Source: an uncultured Prevotella sp. (lineage in GTDB: Bacteria > Bacteroidota > Bacteroidia > Bacteroidales > Bacteroidaceae). From it: a stretch of DNA of 44,020 nucleotides. The notes beneath the pieces are model-generated. The model saw only the letters and a list, made by a program, of their open reading frames with translations, was not told the DNA's origin and did not search any database. Where the stretch lies: contig UQJC01000014.1 of the NCBI GenBank assembly GCA_900541335.1, forward strand, positions 1 through 44,020, read 5' to 3'. This document shows, in pieces, positions 7,360 through 14,783 of this stretch (position 1 is the stretch's first letter; each line of letters opens with the position of its first letter). The position numbers and the translations under genes were made by a program.

Positions 7360-7913
7360 TGAGTAATACAGCACAACTTAAGAAAGAGTATGCAGAGCGT
7401 ATTGCTCCTGCTTTGATGAAGCAGTTCAATTACTCTTCTGCAATGCAGATCCCCGTACTCAAGAAGATTGTTATCAATCAGGGCTTGGGTATGGCTACTG
7501 CTGATAAGAAAATTATCGATGTAGCAATCAACGAGCTTACGACTATCACTGGTCAAAAGGCTGTAGCTACGGTTTCTAAGAAGGACGTTGCTAACTTCAA
7601 ACTTCGTAAGAAGATGCCTATCGGTGTTATGGTAACGCTCCGCCGCGAACGTATGTATGAGTTCCTCGAGAAGCTCGTTCGCGTTGCTTTGCCCCGTATC
7701 CGTGACTTCAAGGGTATCGAAAGCAAGTTCGATGGCCGTGGTAATTATACCCTCGGTATTCAGGAACAGATTATCTTCCCTGAAATCAACATCGACGCTA
7801 TCGACCGTATCCTCGGTATGAACATCACTTTCGTTACGTCTGCTCCTACAGACGAAGAAGGTTATGCTCTCCTCAAGGAATTCGGACTTCCCTTTAAAAA
7901 CGCTAAAAACTAA
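7359..7913 (+). CDS. rplE: 50S ribosomal protein L5
   Basis: The 184-residue protein MSNTAQLKKEYAERIAPALM has the L5 segments KIVINQGLG, KKMPIGVMVTLRRERMYEFL and FKGIESKFDGRGNYTLGIQEQ. L5 binds 5S rRNA and forms part of the central protuberance. The start codon shares one base with the rplX stop, so the two are probably coupled. The rpsN start follows eight bases after its stop. Confidence 0.97.
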   Translation: MSNTAQLKKEYAERIAPALMKQFNYSSAMQIPVLKKIVINQGLGMATADKKIIDVAINELTTITGQKAVATVSKKDVANFKLRKKMPIGVMVTLRRERMYEFLEKLVRVALPRIRDFKGIESKFDGRGNYTLGIQEQIIFPEINIDAIDRILGMNITFVTSAPTDEEGYALLKEFGLPFKNAKN

Positions 7914-7921
7914 GATCAAGT

Positions 7922-8224
7922 ATGGCAAAAGAGTCAATGAAGGCACGTGAAGTTAAGCGTGCAAAGCTCGTAGCAAAGTACGCAGCAAAACGTGCAGCTT
8001 TGAAGGAAATTGTCAACAAGTCGAATGATCCCGTAGAAGCTTACGAGGCTGCTCGCAAATTGCAGAGCATTCCTCGTAATGCTAACCCCATCCGCTTGCA
8101 CAATCGCTGCAAAATCACTGGCCGTCCTAAGGGTTACATCCGTCTCTTTGGTCTTTCACGTATCCAATTCCGTGAAATGGCTTCTAACGGTTTGATCCCT
8201 GGCGTTAAGAAGGCTAGCTGGTAA
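7922..8224 (+). CDS. rpsN: 30S ribosomal protein S14, zinc-free long form
   Basis: The protein is 100 residues long, which matches the long S14 form and not the 61-residue zinc-binding form. The C-terminal half reads NRCKITGRPKGYIRLFGLSR. Only one cysteine is present, so the CxxC pairs of zinc-type S14 are missing. S14 is in the 30S head. The gene is followed by the longest gap inside the operon (66 bases), which holds a hairpin at 8256-8270. Confidence 0.96.
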   Translation: MAKESMKAREVKRAKLVAKYAAKRAALKEIVNKSNDPVEAYEAARKLQSIPRNANPIRLHNRCKITGRPKGYIRLFGLSRIQFREMASNGLIPGVKKASW

Positions 8225-8255
8225 AGAACAATTCCTATATCATTATTTAATATTG

Positions 8256-8270
8256 TCGGGAGCGTCCCGA
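8256..8270 (+). promoter_or_regulatory. Small hairpin between rpsN and rpsH
   Basis: TCGGGA (8256-8261) and TCCCGA (8265-8270) flank a three-base loop GCG. There is no T-run, so it is unlikely to terminate. It lies 20 bases before rpsH. In E. coli the spc operon is controlled by S8; whether this stem has a related role is unknown. Confidence 0.45.
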
Positions 8271-8290
8271 TTAATTAAACAATTACAATC

Positions 8291-8686
8291 ATGACTGATC
8301 CTATAGCAGATTTTCTTACGCGTTTGCGTAATGCTATCCAGGCTAAGCACCGTGTGGTGGAAGTGCCTGCGTCAAATTTGAAGAAGGACATTACTAAGAT
8401 CCTCTTCGATCAGGGTTACATCCTCAACTATAAGTTTGAGGAAGATGGTCCTCAGGGTACCATCAAAATCGCCCTTAAGTACAATCCCCAGAGCAAGGTT
8501 AACGCTATCAAGAGCTTGACTCGTGTTTCTAAGCCTGGTATGCGTAAGTACACTGGCTACCGTGATATGCCCCGTGTAATCAATGGTTTGGGTATTGCTA
8601 TCATCTCTACGTCTAAGGGCGTGATGACAAATAAGGAAGCTGCCGATTTGAAGATTGGTGGTGAAGTTCTTTGCTACATCTACTAA
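8291..8686 (+). CDS. rpsH: 30S ribosomal protein S8
   Basis: The 131-residue protein begins MTDPIADFLTRLRNAIQAKH and ends in the conserved GLGIAIISTSKGVMTNKEA and GGEVLCYIY. S8 binds the central domain of 16S rRNA early in assembly and is the spc operon autoregulator in E. coli. The stop lies 15 bases before rplF, with a canonical AGGAGG between them. Confidence 0.97.
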   Translation: MTDPIADFLTRLRNAIQAKHRVVEVPASNLKKDITKILFDQGYILNYKFEEDGPQGTIKIALKYNPQSKVNAIKSLTRVSKPGMRKYTGYRDMPRVINGLGIAIISTSKGVMTNKEAADLKIGGEVLCYIY

Positions 8687-8689
8687 TTT

Positions 8690-8695
8690 AGGAGG
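8690..8695 (+). promoter_or_regulatory. Perfect Shine-Dalgarno site for rplF
   Basis: AGGAGG is placed six bases before the rplF ATG at 8702, in the short rpsH-rplF gap. This is a textbook ribosome binding site, unusual in a lineage whose ribosomes seldom use them. Confidence 0.7.
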
Positions 8696-8701
8696 AACAA
8701 A

Positions 8702-9271
8702 ATGTCTAGAATAGGTAAATTGCCGATTAACATCCCTGCAGGTGTAACTGTTACCCTGAAGGATAATGTAGTGTCTGTTAAAGGACCGAAGGGTGAGCTC
8801 AGCCAGGCTGTTGATCCTTCCATCATCGTCACAATTGAAGATAATGTTATCACCTTCACCATTGACGAAGTTAACGATACCGTTGAACAGAAGCAAAAGC
8901 AGGCTTTCCACGGTCTTTATCGTTCACTCGTAAACAACATGGTTGTGGGTGTTAGCGAAGGTTACAAGAAGGAAATGGAACTCGTTGGTGTAGGTTACCG
9001 TGTATCAAACCAGGGTAACATCGTTGAGTTCTCTTTGGGTTACACTCACAGCATTTTCCTTCAGTTGCCCGCTGAAATCAAGGTTGAGACGAAGTCTGAA
9101 AGAAATAAAAACCCGTATATCTGTCTCGAATCTGCTGACAAGCAGCTTTTGGGTCTTGTATGCGCAAAAATTCGTTCTTTCCGCAAGCCTGAACCTTACA
9201 AGGGTAAGGGTATTCTCTACGTGGGCGAACAGGTTCGTCGTAAGTCTGGTAAGTCCGCTGGTGCTAAGTAA
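8702..9271 (+). CDS. rplF: 50S ribosomal protein L6
   Basis: The 189-residue protein MSRIGKLPINIPAGVTVTLK is an L6. The duplicated L6 fold ends in PEPYKGKGILYVGEQVRRKS, the family signature. L6 sits near the factor-binding site of the 50S. It is preceded by a perfect AGGAGG, unlike its neighbours. The rplR start is 17 bases after its stop. Confidence 0.97.
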   Translation: MSRIGKLPINIPAGVTVTLKDNVVSVKGPKGELSQAVDPSIIVTIEDNVITFTIDEVNDTVEQKQKQAFHGLYRSLVNNMVVGVSEGYKKEMELVGVGYRVSNQGNIVEFSLGYTHSIFLQLPAEIKVETKSERNKNPYICLESADKQLLGLVCAKIRSFRKPEPYKGKGILYVGEQVRRKSGKSAGAK

Positions 9272-9288
9272 TTTAAATCTCTAAGATT

Positions 9289-9633
9289 ATGACTACGAAA
9301 AAAGAACAAAGACGCATAAAGATTAAATATCGGGTTCGTAATAAAATCGCTGGTACTGCTGAGCGTCCCCGTTTGACGGTTTTCCGCAGTAACAAGCAGA
9401 TTTACGTTCAAATTATTAACGACGAAACCTCTTCAACGCTCGTATCTGCTTCTTCTCTTGGCATGGAAGCAATGCCTAAGAAAGAGCAGGCTGCTAAGGT
9501 CGGCGAAGCAGTTGCTGCAAAGGCAATTGCTGCTGGTATTACGCAGGTAGTATTCGATCGTAATGGTTATCTTTACCACGGTCGTGTCAAAGAAGTTGCT
9601 GATGGTGCCCGTAAAGGTGGACTCAAATTCTAA
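9289..9633 (+). CDS. rplR: 50S ribosomal protein L18
   Basis: The 114-residue protein MTTKKEQRRIKIKYRVRNKI has the L18 core GTAERPRLTVFRSNKQIYVQ and ends VVFDRNGYLYHGRVKEVADG. L18 binds 5S rRNA together with L5, whose gene is earlier in the same operon. It is seven bases before rpsE. Confidence 0.96.
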   Translation: MTTKKEQRRIKIKYRVRNKIAGTAERPRLTVFRSNKQIYVQIINDETSSTLVSASSLGMEAMPKKEQAAKVGEAVAAKAIAAGITQVVFDRNGYLYHGRVKEVADGARKGGLKF

Positions 9634-9640
9634 TTAGATT

Positions 9641-10147
9641 ATGGCAAACAGAGTAAACGTAAATACTGAAGATTTAAAGGATAGACTCGTTGCTATCAAT
9701 CGTGTTGTTAAAGTAACCAAGGGTGGCCGTACTTTCACTTTCGCTGCAATTGTTGTAGTTGGTGATGGTAATGGCGTTATCGGTTACGGTCTTGGTAAGG
9801 CTGGTGAAGTTACGGCAGCTATTGCTAAAGGCGTAGAGGCAGCTAAGAAGAATTTGATTAAGGTTCCCGTTTTGAAGGGTACAGTTCCCCATGAGCAAGC
9901 TGCTCGCTTCGGTGGTGCTGAAGTTCTCATTCTTCCCGCTTCTGAAGGTACCGGAGTTGTTGCTGGTGGTGCAATGCGTGCCGTTTTGGAGAGCGTGGGC
10001 ATCAAGGACGTACTTGCAAAGTCCAAGGGTTCTTCTAATCCTCATAATCTCGTTAAGGCAACAATCTTGGCTTTAAGTGAAATGCGTGATGCACGTACGG
10101 TGGCTCAGCATCGTGGTGTATCTTTGGAAAAAGTTTTCAGAGGATAA
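9641..10147 (+). CDS. rpsE: 30S ribosomal protein S5
   Basis: The 168-residue protein has the S5 N-terminal dsRNA-binding-like fold (LVAINRVVKVTKGGRTFTFA) with the GDGNGVIGYGLGKAGEV loop. The C-terminal half includes GGAMRAVLESVGIKDVLAK and ends with SLEKVFRG. S5 contributes to the mRNA entry channel and to decoding fidelity. It is six bases before rpmD. Confidence 0.97.
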   Translation: MANRVNVNTEDLKDRLVAINRVVKVTKGGRTFTFAAIVVVGDGNGVIGYGLGKAGEVTAAIAKGVEAAKKNLIKVPVLKGTVPHEQAARFGGAEVLILPASEGTGVVAGGAMRAVLESVGIKDVLAKSKGSSNPHNLVKATILALSEMRDARTVAQHRGVSLEKVFRG

Positions 10148-10153
10148 AGAAAT

Positions 10154-10330
10154 ATGGCAACGATAAAGATACAACAGACGAAGAGCCGTATCGGTGCTCC
10201 CAAAGACCAGAAACGCACGCTTGATGCGCTTGGTTTGAAGAAGTTGAATCACATTGTAGAGAAGGAGGATACTCCTAATCTCCGTGGTATGATTCGTAAG
10301 GTACACCACTTGGTAACGGTCGTAGAATAA
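10154..10330 (+). CDS. rpmD: 50S ribosomal protein L30
   Basis: This 58-codon gene fits exactly between rpsE and rplO. The product begins MATIKIQQTKSRIGAPKDQK, continues RTLDALGLKKLNHIVEKED and ends MIRKVHHLVTVVE. The pattern, including TLdALGL and the final HLV, is that of bacterial L30. The start is six bases after rpsE and the stop 21 bases before rplO, the usual spc operon position. Confidence 0.96.
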   Translation: MATIKIQQTKSRIGAPKDQKRTLDALGLKKLNHIVEKEDTPNLRGMIRKVHHLVTVVE

Positions 10331-10351
10331 TTTTCAAATAAAGAAGCTATT

Positions 10352-10798
10352 ATGAAATTACATACATTGAAACCAGCAAATGGTGCTACCCACTCAAGAA
10401 AGCGTATTGGTCGTGGTCCCGGCTCAGGCATGGGCGGTACGTCAACGCGCGGTCACAAAGGTGCTAAGCAGCGTTCTGGTTATAGCAAGAAAATCGGTTT
10501 CGAAGGAGGTCAGATGCCTTTGCAGCGCCGTCTTCCTAAGTTTGGATTTAAGAATATCAACCGTGTAGAGTATAAGGCTATTAACCTTTCTACTCTTCAG
10601 GAATTGGCAGAGGCTAAAGGTCTTGAAAAGATTGGAGTTGCTGAGCTCATAGCTGCTGGTTATATCTCATCCAAGCAGTTGGTGAAGGTTCTTGGTAATG
10701 GTGAACTCAAGGCTAAGTTGGCTGTAGAGGCTCACGCATTTTCCAAGTCAGCTGAAGCTGCTATTGCAGCAGTAGGCGGAACAGCTACAAAACTCTAA
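10352..10798 (+). CDS. rplO: 50S ribosomal protein L15
   Basis: The 148-residue protein begins MKLHTLKPANGATHSRKRIG. It has the glycine/arginine-rich L15 N-terminal arm (GRGPGSGMGGTSTRGHKGAK), then the globular part with FEGGQMPLQRRLPKFGFKN. L15 is a late 50S assembly protein that penetrates the 23S core. It is 14 bases before secY. Confidence 0.97.
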   Translation: MKLHTLKPANGATHSRKRIGRGPGSGMGGTSTRGHKGAKQRSGYSKKIGFEGGQMPLQRRLPKFGFKNINRVEYKAINLSTLQELAEAKGLEKIGVAELIAAGYISSKQLVKVLGNGELKAKLAVEAHAFSKSAEAAIAAVGGTATKL

Positions 10799-10812
10799 TC
10801 TAATCTACTTCG

Positions 10813-12162
10813 ATGAAAAAAATAATCGAGACCATTAAGAACATTTGGAGAATTGAGGATTTGCGTACACGAATCCTCATTACTCTCCTCTTTGTTGCTA
10901 TATACCGCTTCGGCTCGTTCATCGTTCTCCCGGGTATTGATCCCGGTCGCTTAGCTAAGCTTCAGGAACAGACGAGCGAAGGTTTGATGTCTTTGCTGAA
11001 TATGTTCTCGGGTGGTGCGTTCTCGAATGCTTCCATCTTTGCTTTGGGTATTATGCCCTACATTTCAGCATCGATTGTCATCCAACTTCTTGCCATCGCG
11101 GTGCCCTACTTCCAAAAGATGCAGCGGGAAGGCGAGAGTGGGCGTAGAAAGATCAATCAGTATACGCGTTGGTTGACAATAGCAATTCTGCTTTTCCAAG
11201 CTCCGACGTATCTGATAAACCTGAAGGCACAGACTGCTGGATCAGGCGCGTTCCTTGTCGGTGACGGATTCTGGTTTATGTTCTCGTCTACGATTATCCT
11301 TGCGGCAGGTAGCATGTTTGTCCTGTGGCTTGGCGAACGTATTACTGACAAAGGTATTGGTAACGGTGTATCTTTGATAATCATGATAGGTATCATTGCT
11401 CGTATGCCGATTGCATTTGGTCAGGAATTTGTAACTGCACTGAGTGGTGCTGAAGGTGGTGGCTTGATTAAGTTCCTCTTTGAGATTATCGCTCTTCTCT
11501 TCGTGATGGCTTTGGCCATTATGTTGGTCAAGGCAACTCGTAAGGTGCCTGTGCAGTATGCAAAGCGTATTGAAGGTAACCGTGCAGTAGGTGGTGCGCG
11601 TCAGTACATCCCCGTAAAATTATTTGCTGCTAACGTGATGCCTATCATCTTCGCTCAAGCTATCATGTTTATTCCTCTCACGTTGGCTCAGACCGTTTCT
11701 AAGGACGGTAACAGCTGGGTGATGAGTCAATTTTTGGATCATACGAGCATCCTGTACAATGCAGTGTTCGTCATTCTGATCGTAGCGTTTACTTACTTCT
11801 ACACAGCTATCACCTTGAACCCCGTTCAGATGGCTGAGGATATGAAGCGTAATAATGGTTTCATTCCAGGTATCAAGCCTGGTAAGCCTACTGCAGATTA
11901 CTTGGACATGGTAATGACTCGCATTACTCTTCCTGGTTCACTCTTCATTGCTTTGATTGCTATCATGCCTGCGTTTGCTGGTATGTTTGGTGTAAAGCAA
12001 GAGTTTGCTCAATTCTTTGGAGGTACGTCCTTGTTGATTTTAGTAGGTGTTGTACTGGACACGCTACAGCAGATTGAAAGTCACCTCTTGGTGCGTCACT
12101 ATGACGGTTTGCTCAATTCCGGACATGTCCGCACGCGTTCAACGAAGGTAGCAGCCTATTAA
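10813..12162 (+). CDS. secY: Preprotein translocase channel subunit SecY
   Basis: The 449-residue protein is an inner-membrane channel with about ten hydrophobic segments. It starts MKKIIETIKNIWRIEDLRTR and has the SecY signatures LMSLLNMFSGGAFSNASIFA and ALGIMPYISASIVIQLL. A cytoplasmic loop has QYAKRIEGNRAVGGARQYIP, and the C-terminal part has LNPVQMAEDMKRNNGFIPGI. With SecE and SecG it moves signal-peptide proteins across the inner membrane. The secreted proteins later in this window depend on it. Its position after rplO is the standard one. Confidence 0.98.
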   Translation: MKKIIETIKNIWRIEDLRTRILITLLFVAIYRFGSFIVLPGIDPGRLAKLQEQTSEGLMSLLNMFSGGAFSNASIFALGIMPYISASIVIQLLAIAVPYFQKMQREGESGRRKINQYTRWLTIAILLFQAPTYLINLKAQTAGSGAFLVGDGFWFMFSSTIILAAGSMFVLWLGERITDKGIGNGVSLIIMIGIIARMPIAFGQEFVTALSGAEGGGLIKFLFEIIALLFVMALAIMLVKATRKVPVQYAKRIEGNRAVGGARQYIPVKLFAANVMPIIFAQAIMFIPLTLAQTVSKDGNSWVMSQFLDHTSILYNAVFVILIVAFTYFYTAITLNPVQMAEDMKRNNGFIPGIKPGKPTADYLDMVMTRITLPGSLFIALIAIMPAFAGMFGVKQEFAQFFGGTSLLILVGVVLDTLQQIESHLLVRHYDGLLNSGHVRTRSTKVAAY

Positions 12163-12172
12163 TTAAGTCTGA

Positions 12173-12967
12173 ATGATTTATCTGAAGACCGATGACGAAA
12201 TCGAGTTGTTGCGAAAGGCTAACCTTTTGGTTAGTGCAACACTCGCCGAGATAGCTAAAGTTGTTAAGCCAGGTGTCTCAACTCGAGAGTTGGACACCTT
12301 GGCTGAACAATTTATCCGAGACCATGGAGCAGAACCAACTTTTAAGGGCTTTCCTAATCCTTATGGTTCACCTTTCCCTGCTTCAATTTGTACTTCAGTC
12401 AATGAAGTCGTGGTTCACGGAATCCCCAATGATGAGCCGTTGAAGGACGGTGATATAGTTTCGGTTGATTGCGGTACTTTTATCGAGGGTTTTTGTGGTG
12501 ATTCATGTTACACCTTTTGTGTAGGTGAAGTTCAGCCCGAAATCAAAAAGCTTTTGCAGGTGACAAAAGAGTCGCTTTATAAAGGCATCGAACAGGCAAT
12601 CGCTGGACATCGTTTGGGGGATATTGGTTATGCGGTACAGCAACATTGCGAAGGCAATGGTTTTGGAGTTGTACGTGAATTTGTAGGTCATGGCATCGGT
12701 CATGATATGCATGAGGATCCTCAAGTTCCAAATTATGGTAAGCAAGGTACTGGTAAACAAATCAAGAATGGTTTGTGTATCGCTATTGAGCCTATGATTA
12801 CCTTAGGGTCTCCTGAACTGGCTATGTTACCTGATCGTTGGGGAGTCATAACTCGTGACGGAAAACCTGCAGCTCATTTCGAGCATACTATTGCAATCCA
12901 TCATGGCAAGGCTGATATCTTGTCATCGTTTGCTGAAATCGAAGAAATAGAAAGGCAAAAGAATTAA
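12173..12967 (+). CDS. map: Methionine aminopeptidase, type I
   Basis: The 264-residue cytoplasmic enzyme removes the initiator methionine. All five metal ligands of the family are visible: D99 (VSVDCG), D110 (FCGDS), H173 (GHGIGH), E206 (AIEPMI) and E237 (HFEHTIAI). No N-terminal zinc-finger or SH3 extension is present. It lies ten bases after secY and one base before infA. There is no adk gene between secY and map, unlike in many Firmicutes. Confidence 0.97.
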   Translation: MIYLKTDDEIELLRKANLLVSATLAEIAKVVKPGVSTRELDTLAEQFIRDHGAEPTFKGFPNPYGSPFPASICTSVNEVVVHGIPNDEPLKDGDIVSVDCGTFIEGFCGDSCYTFCVGEVQPEIKKLLQVTKESLYKGIEQAIAGHRLGDIGYAVQQHCEGNGFGVVREFVGHGIGHDMHEDPQVPNYGKQGTGKQIKNGLCIAIEPMITLGSPELAMLPDRWGVITRDGKPAAHFEHTIAIHHGKADILSSFAEIEEIERQKN

Positions 12968-12968
12968 T

Positions 12969-13187
12969 ATGGCTAAAGAAGCTGCTATCGAACAAGACGG
13001 GACAATCGTAGAGGCATTGAGTAATGCCATGTTCCGTGTAGAATTAGAAAACGGACACGAAATCACCGCTCATATTTCTGGTAAAATGCGTATGCACTAC
13101 ATCAAGATCTTGCCGGGAGATAAGGTGAAAGTAGAAATGAGTCCGTATGATCTTTCGAAAGGAAGAATTGTGTTCAGATACAAATAA
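12969..13187 (+). CDS. infA: Translation initiation factor IF-1
   Basis: The 72-residue protein is a single S1-type OB fold: MAKEAAIEQDGTIVEALSNA, then HISGKMRMHYIKILPGDKV and MSPYDLSKGRIVFRYK. IF-1 binds the 30S A site during initiation and helps IF-2 and IF-3. It begins one base after the map stop and is ten bases ahead of rpmJ. Confidence 0.97.
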   Translation: MAKEAAIEQDGTIVEALSNAMFRVELENGHEITAHISGKMRMHYIKILPGDKVKVEMSPYDLSKGRIVFRYK

Positions 13188-13197
13188 AGAAAACATA

Positions 13198-13314
13198 ATG
13201 AAAACAAGAACATCATTAAAGAAGCGGTCTGCTGATTGCAAGATTGTACGTCGTAAGGGCCGTCTGTATGTGATTAACAAGAAGAACCCTAAGTTCAAAA
13301 TGCGTCAGGGTTAA
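13198..13314 (+). CDS. rpmJ: 50S ribosomal protein L36, zinc-free form
   Basis: This is a 38-codon gene between infA and rpsM. The product begins MKTRTSLKKRSADCKIVRRK and ends NKKNPKFKMRQG, which lines up along its full length with L36. Zinc-binding L36 has three cysteines and a histidine; here only C14 remains and the other positions are Ser, Asn and Phe, so it should not hold zinc. L36 stabilises 23S rRNA near the GTPase-associated region. Confidence 0.95.
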   Translation: MKTRTSLKKRSADCKIVRRKGRLYVINKKNPKFKMRQG

Positions 13315-13343
13315 ACCAAATCAGCAATAAATAAAACAAGTAT

Positions 13344-13724
13344 ATGGCAATAAGAATTGTTGGTGTTGACCTCCCTCAAAACAAACGTGGTGAGATCGCC
13401 CTGACCTACATTTATGGTATAGGTCGTAGTAGCTCGGCTAAAATCTTGGATAAGGCTGGCATTGACAGAGATATCAAAGTGAAGGATTGGACTGACGACC
13501 AGGCAGCTAAGATCCGTGAGATCATTGGTGCTGAATTCAAGGTTGAAGGTGACCTTCGTTCTGAGATTCAACTGAACATCAAGCGTTTGATGGATATCGG
13601 TTGCTATCGTGGTGTACGTCACCGTCATGGTCTCCCTGTTCGTGGTCAAAGCACGAAGAACAATGCTCGCACGCGCAAGGGTCGCAAGAAGACTGTTGCT
13701 AACAAGAAGAAAGCTACTAAATAA
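13344..13724 (+). CDS. rpsM: 30S ribosomal protein S13
   Basis: The 126-residue protein MAIRIVGVDLPQNKRGEIAL has the helix-hairpin-helix segment ALTYIYGIGRSSSAKILDKA and the signature GVRHRHGLPVRGQSTKNNAR. It ends in a lysine-rich tail (KKTVANKKKATK). S13 contacts S19 and the 50S in the intersubunit bridges and touches P-site tRNA. It is ten bases before rpsK. Confidence 0.97.
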   Translation: MAIRIVGVDLPQNKRGEIALTYIYGIGRSSSAKILDKAGIDRDIKVKDWTDDQAAKIREIIGAEFKVEGDLRSEIQLNIKRLMDIGCYRGVRHRHGLPVRGQSTKNNARTRKGRKKTVANKKKATK

Positions 13725-13733
13725 TAAATAGAT

Positions 13734-14123
13734 ATGGCAAAGAAAACAGTTGCAGCTAAGAAGAGAAACGTAAAGGTTGACGCTATGGGTCAGCTCCACG
13801 TTCATAGCTCTTTCAACAATATCATTGTGTCTCTTGCAAACAGTGAGGGTCAGATTATTTCTTGGTCTTCTGCCGGTAAGATGGGCTTCCGCGGTTCTAA
13901 GAAGAACACTCCTTACGCAGCTCAGATGGCTGCTCAGGATTGCGCTAAGGTAGCTTTCGATCTTGGTCTTCGTAAGGTGAAGGCATATGTTAAGGGTCCC
14001 GGTAACGGTCGTGAATCTGCTATCCGTGCCGTTCACGGTGCTGGTATCGCAGTAACTGAAATCATCGACGTTACGCCGCTTCCCCACAACGGTTGCCGTC
14101 CTCCGAAGAGAAGAAGAGTATAA
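13734..14123 (+). CDS. rpsK: 30S ribosomal protein S11
   Basis: The 129-residue protein has a basic N-terminus (MAKKTVAAKKRNVKVDAMG) and the S11 core VHSSFNNIIVSLANSEGQII. It ends NGCRPPKRRRV, the conserved tail of the 30S platform protein. The stop is 31 bases before rpsD. Confidence 0.97.
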   Translation: MAKKTVAAKKRNVKVDAMGQLHVHSSFNNIIVSLANSEGQIISWSSAGKMGFRGSKKNTPYAAQMAAQDCAKVAFDLGLRKVKAYVKGPGNGRESAIRAVHGAGIAVTEIIDVTPLPHNGCRPPKRRRV

Positions 14124-14154
14124 CACACACGTTTAACAAAGACATAAAGATAAA

Positions 14155-14763
14155 ATGGCAAGATATATTGGACCTAAGTCTCGTATCGCCCGTAAGTTTG
14201 GTGAGGCTATCTTCGGTGCTGATAAAGTATTGGCAAAGCGTAACTATCCTCCTGGTCAGCATGGTAACAACCGTCGTCGTAAGACTTCTGAATACGGTAT
14301 CATGCTTGCAGAAAAGCAGAAGGCTAAGTATACTTACGGTGTACTTGAAAAGCAGTTCCGCAACCTCTTCAAGAAGGCAGCTTCTGCCAGTGGTATTACT
14401 GGTGAGATCCTTCTCCAGAGCTTGGAGTGCCGTCTTGACAACGTAGTATATCGTTTGGGTATTGCTCCCACTCGTGCTGCTGCTCGTCAGCTCGTCAATC
14501 ACAAGCACATCACGGTCGACGGAGGCGTAGTAAATATCGCTTCTTATAGCGTTAAGCCTGGTCAGATTGTAGGTGTCCGCGAAAAGTCTAAGTCTCTCGA
14601 AGTTATTGCTGATTCATTGGCAGGCTTCAACCACAGCAAGTATCCTTGGATTGAATGGGATGAGAACTTGAAGAGCGGCAAATTCCTGCATAAGCCCGAA
14701 CGTGCTGACATCCCTGAAAACATCAAGGAGCAGTTGATCGTCGAGTTGTACTCTAAAAACTAA
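14155..14763 (+). CDS. rpsD: 30S ribosomal protein S4, zinc-free form
   Basis: The 202-residue protein MARYIGPKSRIARKFGEAIF is an S4. The S4 RNA-binding domain is at about residues 90-150 (RLDNVVYRLGIAPTRAAARQ and VNHKHITVDGGVVNIASYSV). No cysteines occur in the N-terminal region, so it is the zinc-free type. S4 nucleates 30S assembly and in E. coli represses the alpha operon. It lies between rpsK and rpoA as expected. Confidence 0.97.
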   Translation: MARYIGPKSRIARKFGEAIFGADKVLAKRNYPPGQHGNNRRRKTSEYGIMLAEKQKAKYTYGVLEKQFRNLFKKAASASGITGEILLQSLECRLDNVVYRLGIAPTRAAARQLVNHKHITVDGGVVNIASYSVKPGQIVGVREKSKSLEVIADSLAGFNHSKYPWIEWDENLKSGKFLHKPERADIPENIKEQLIVELYSKN

Positions 14764-14783
14764 TCTATAATCCCCTTACATTC

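Noticed and set aside
13311..14126. Minus-strand frame of 271 codons opposite rpsM and rpsK
   Set aside because: It lies entirely antisense to two ribosomal protein genes and matches no known family.
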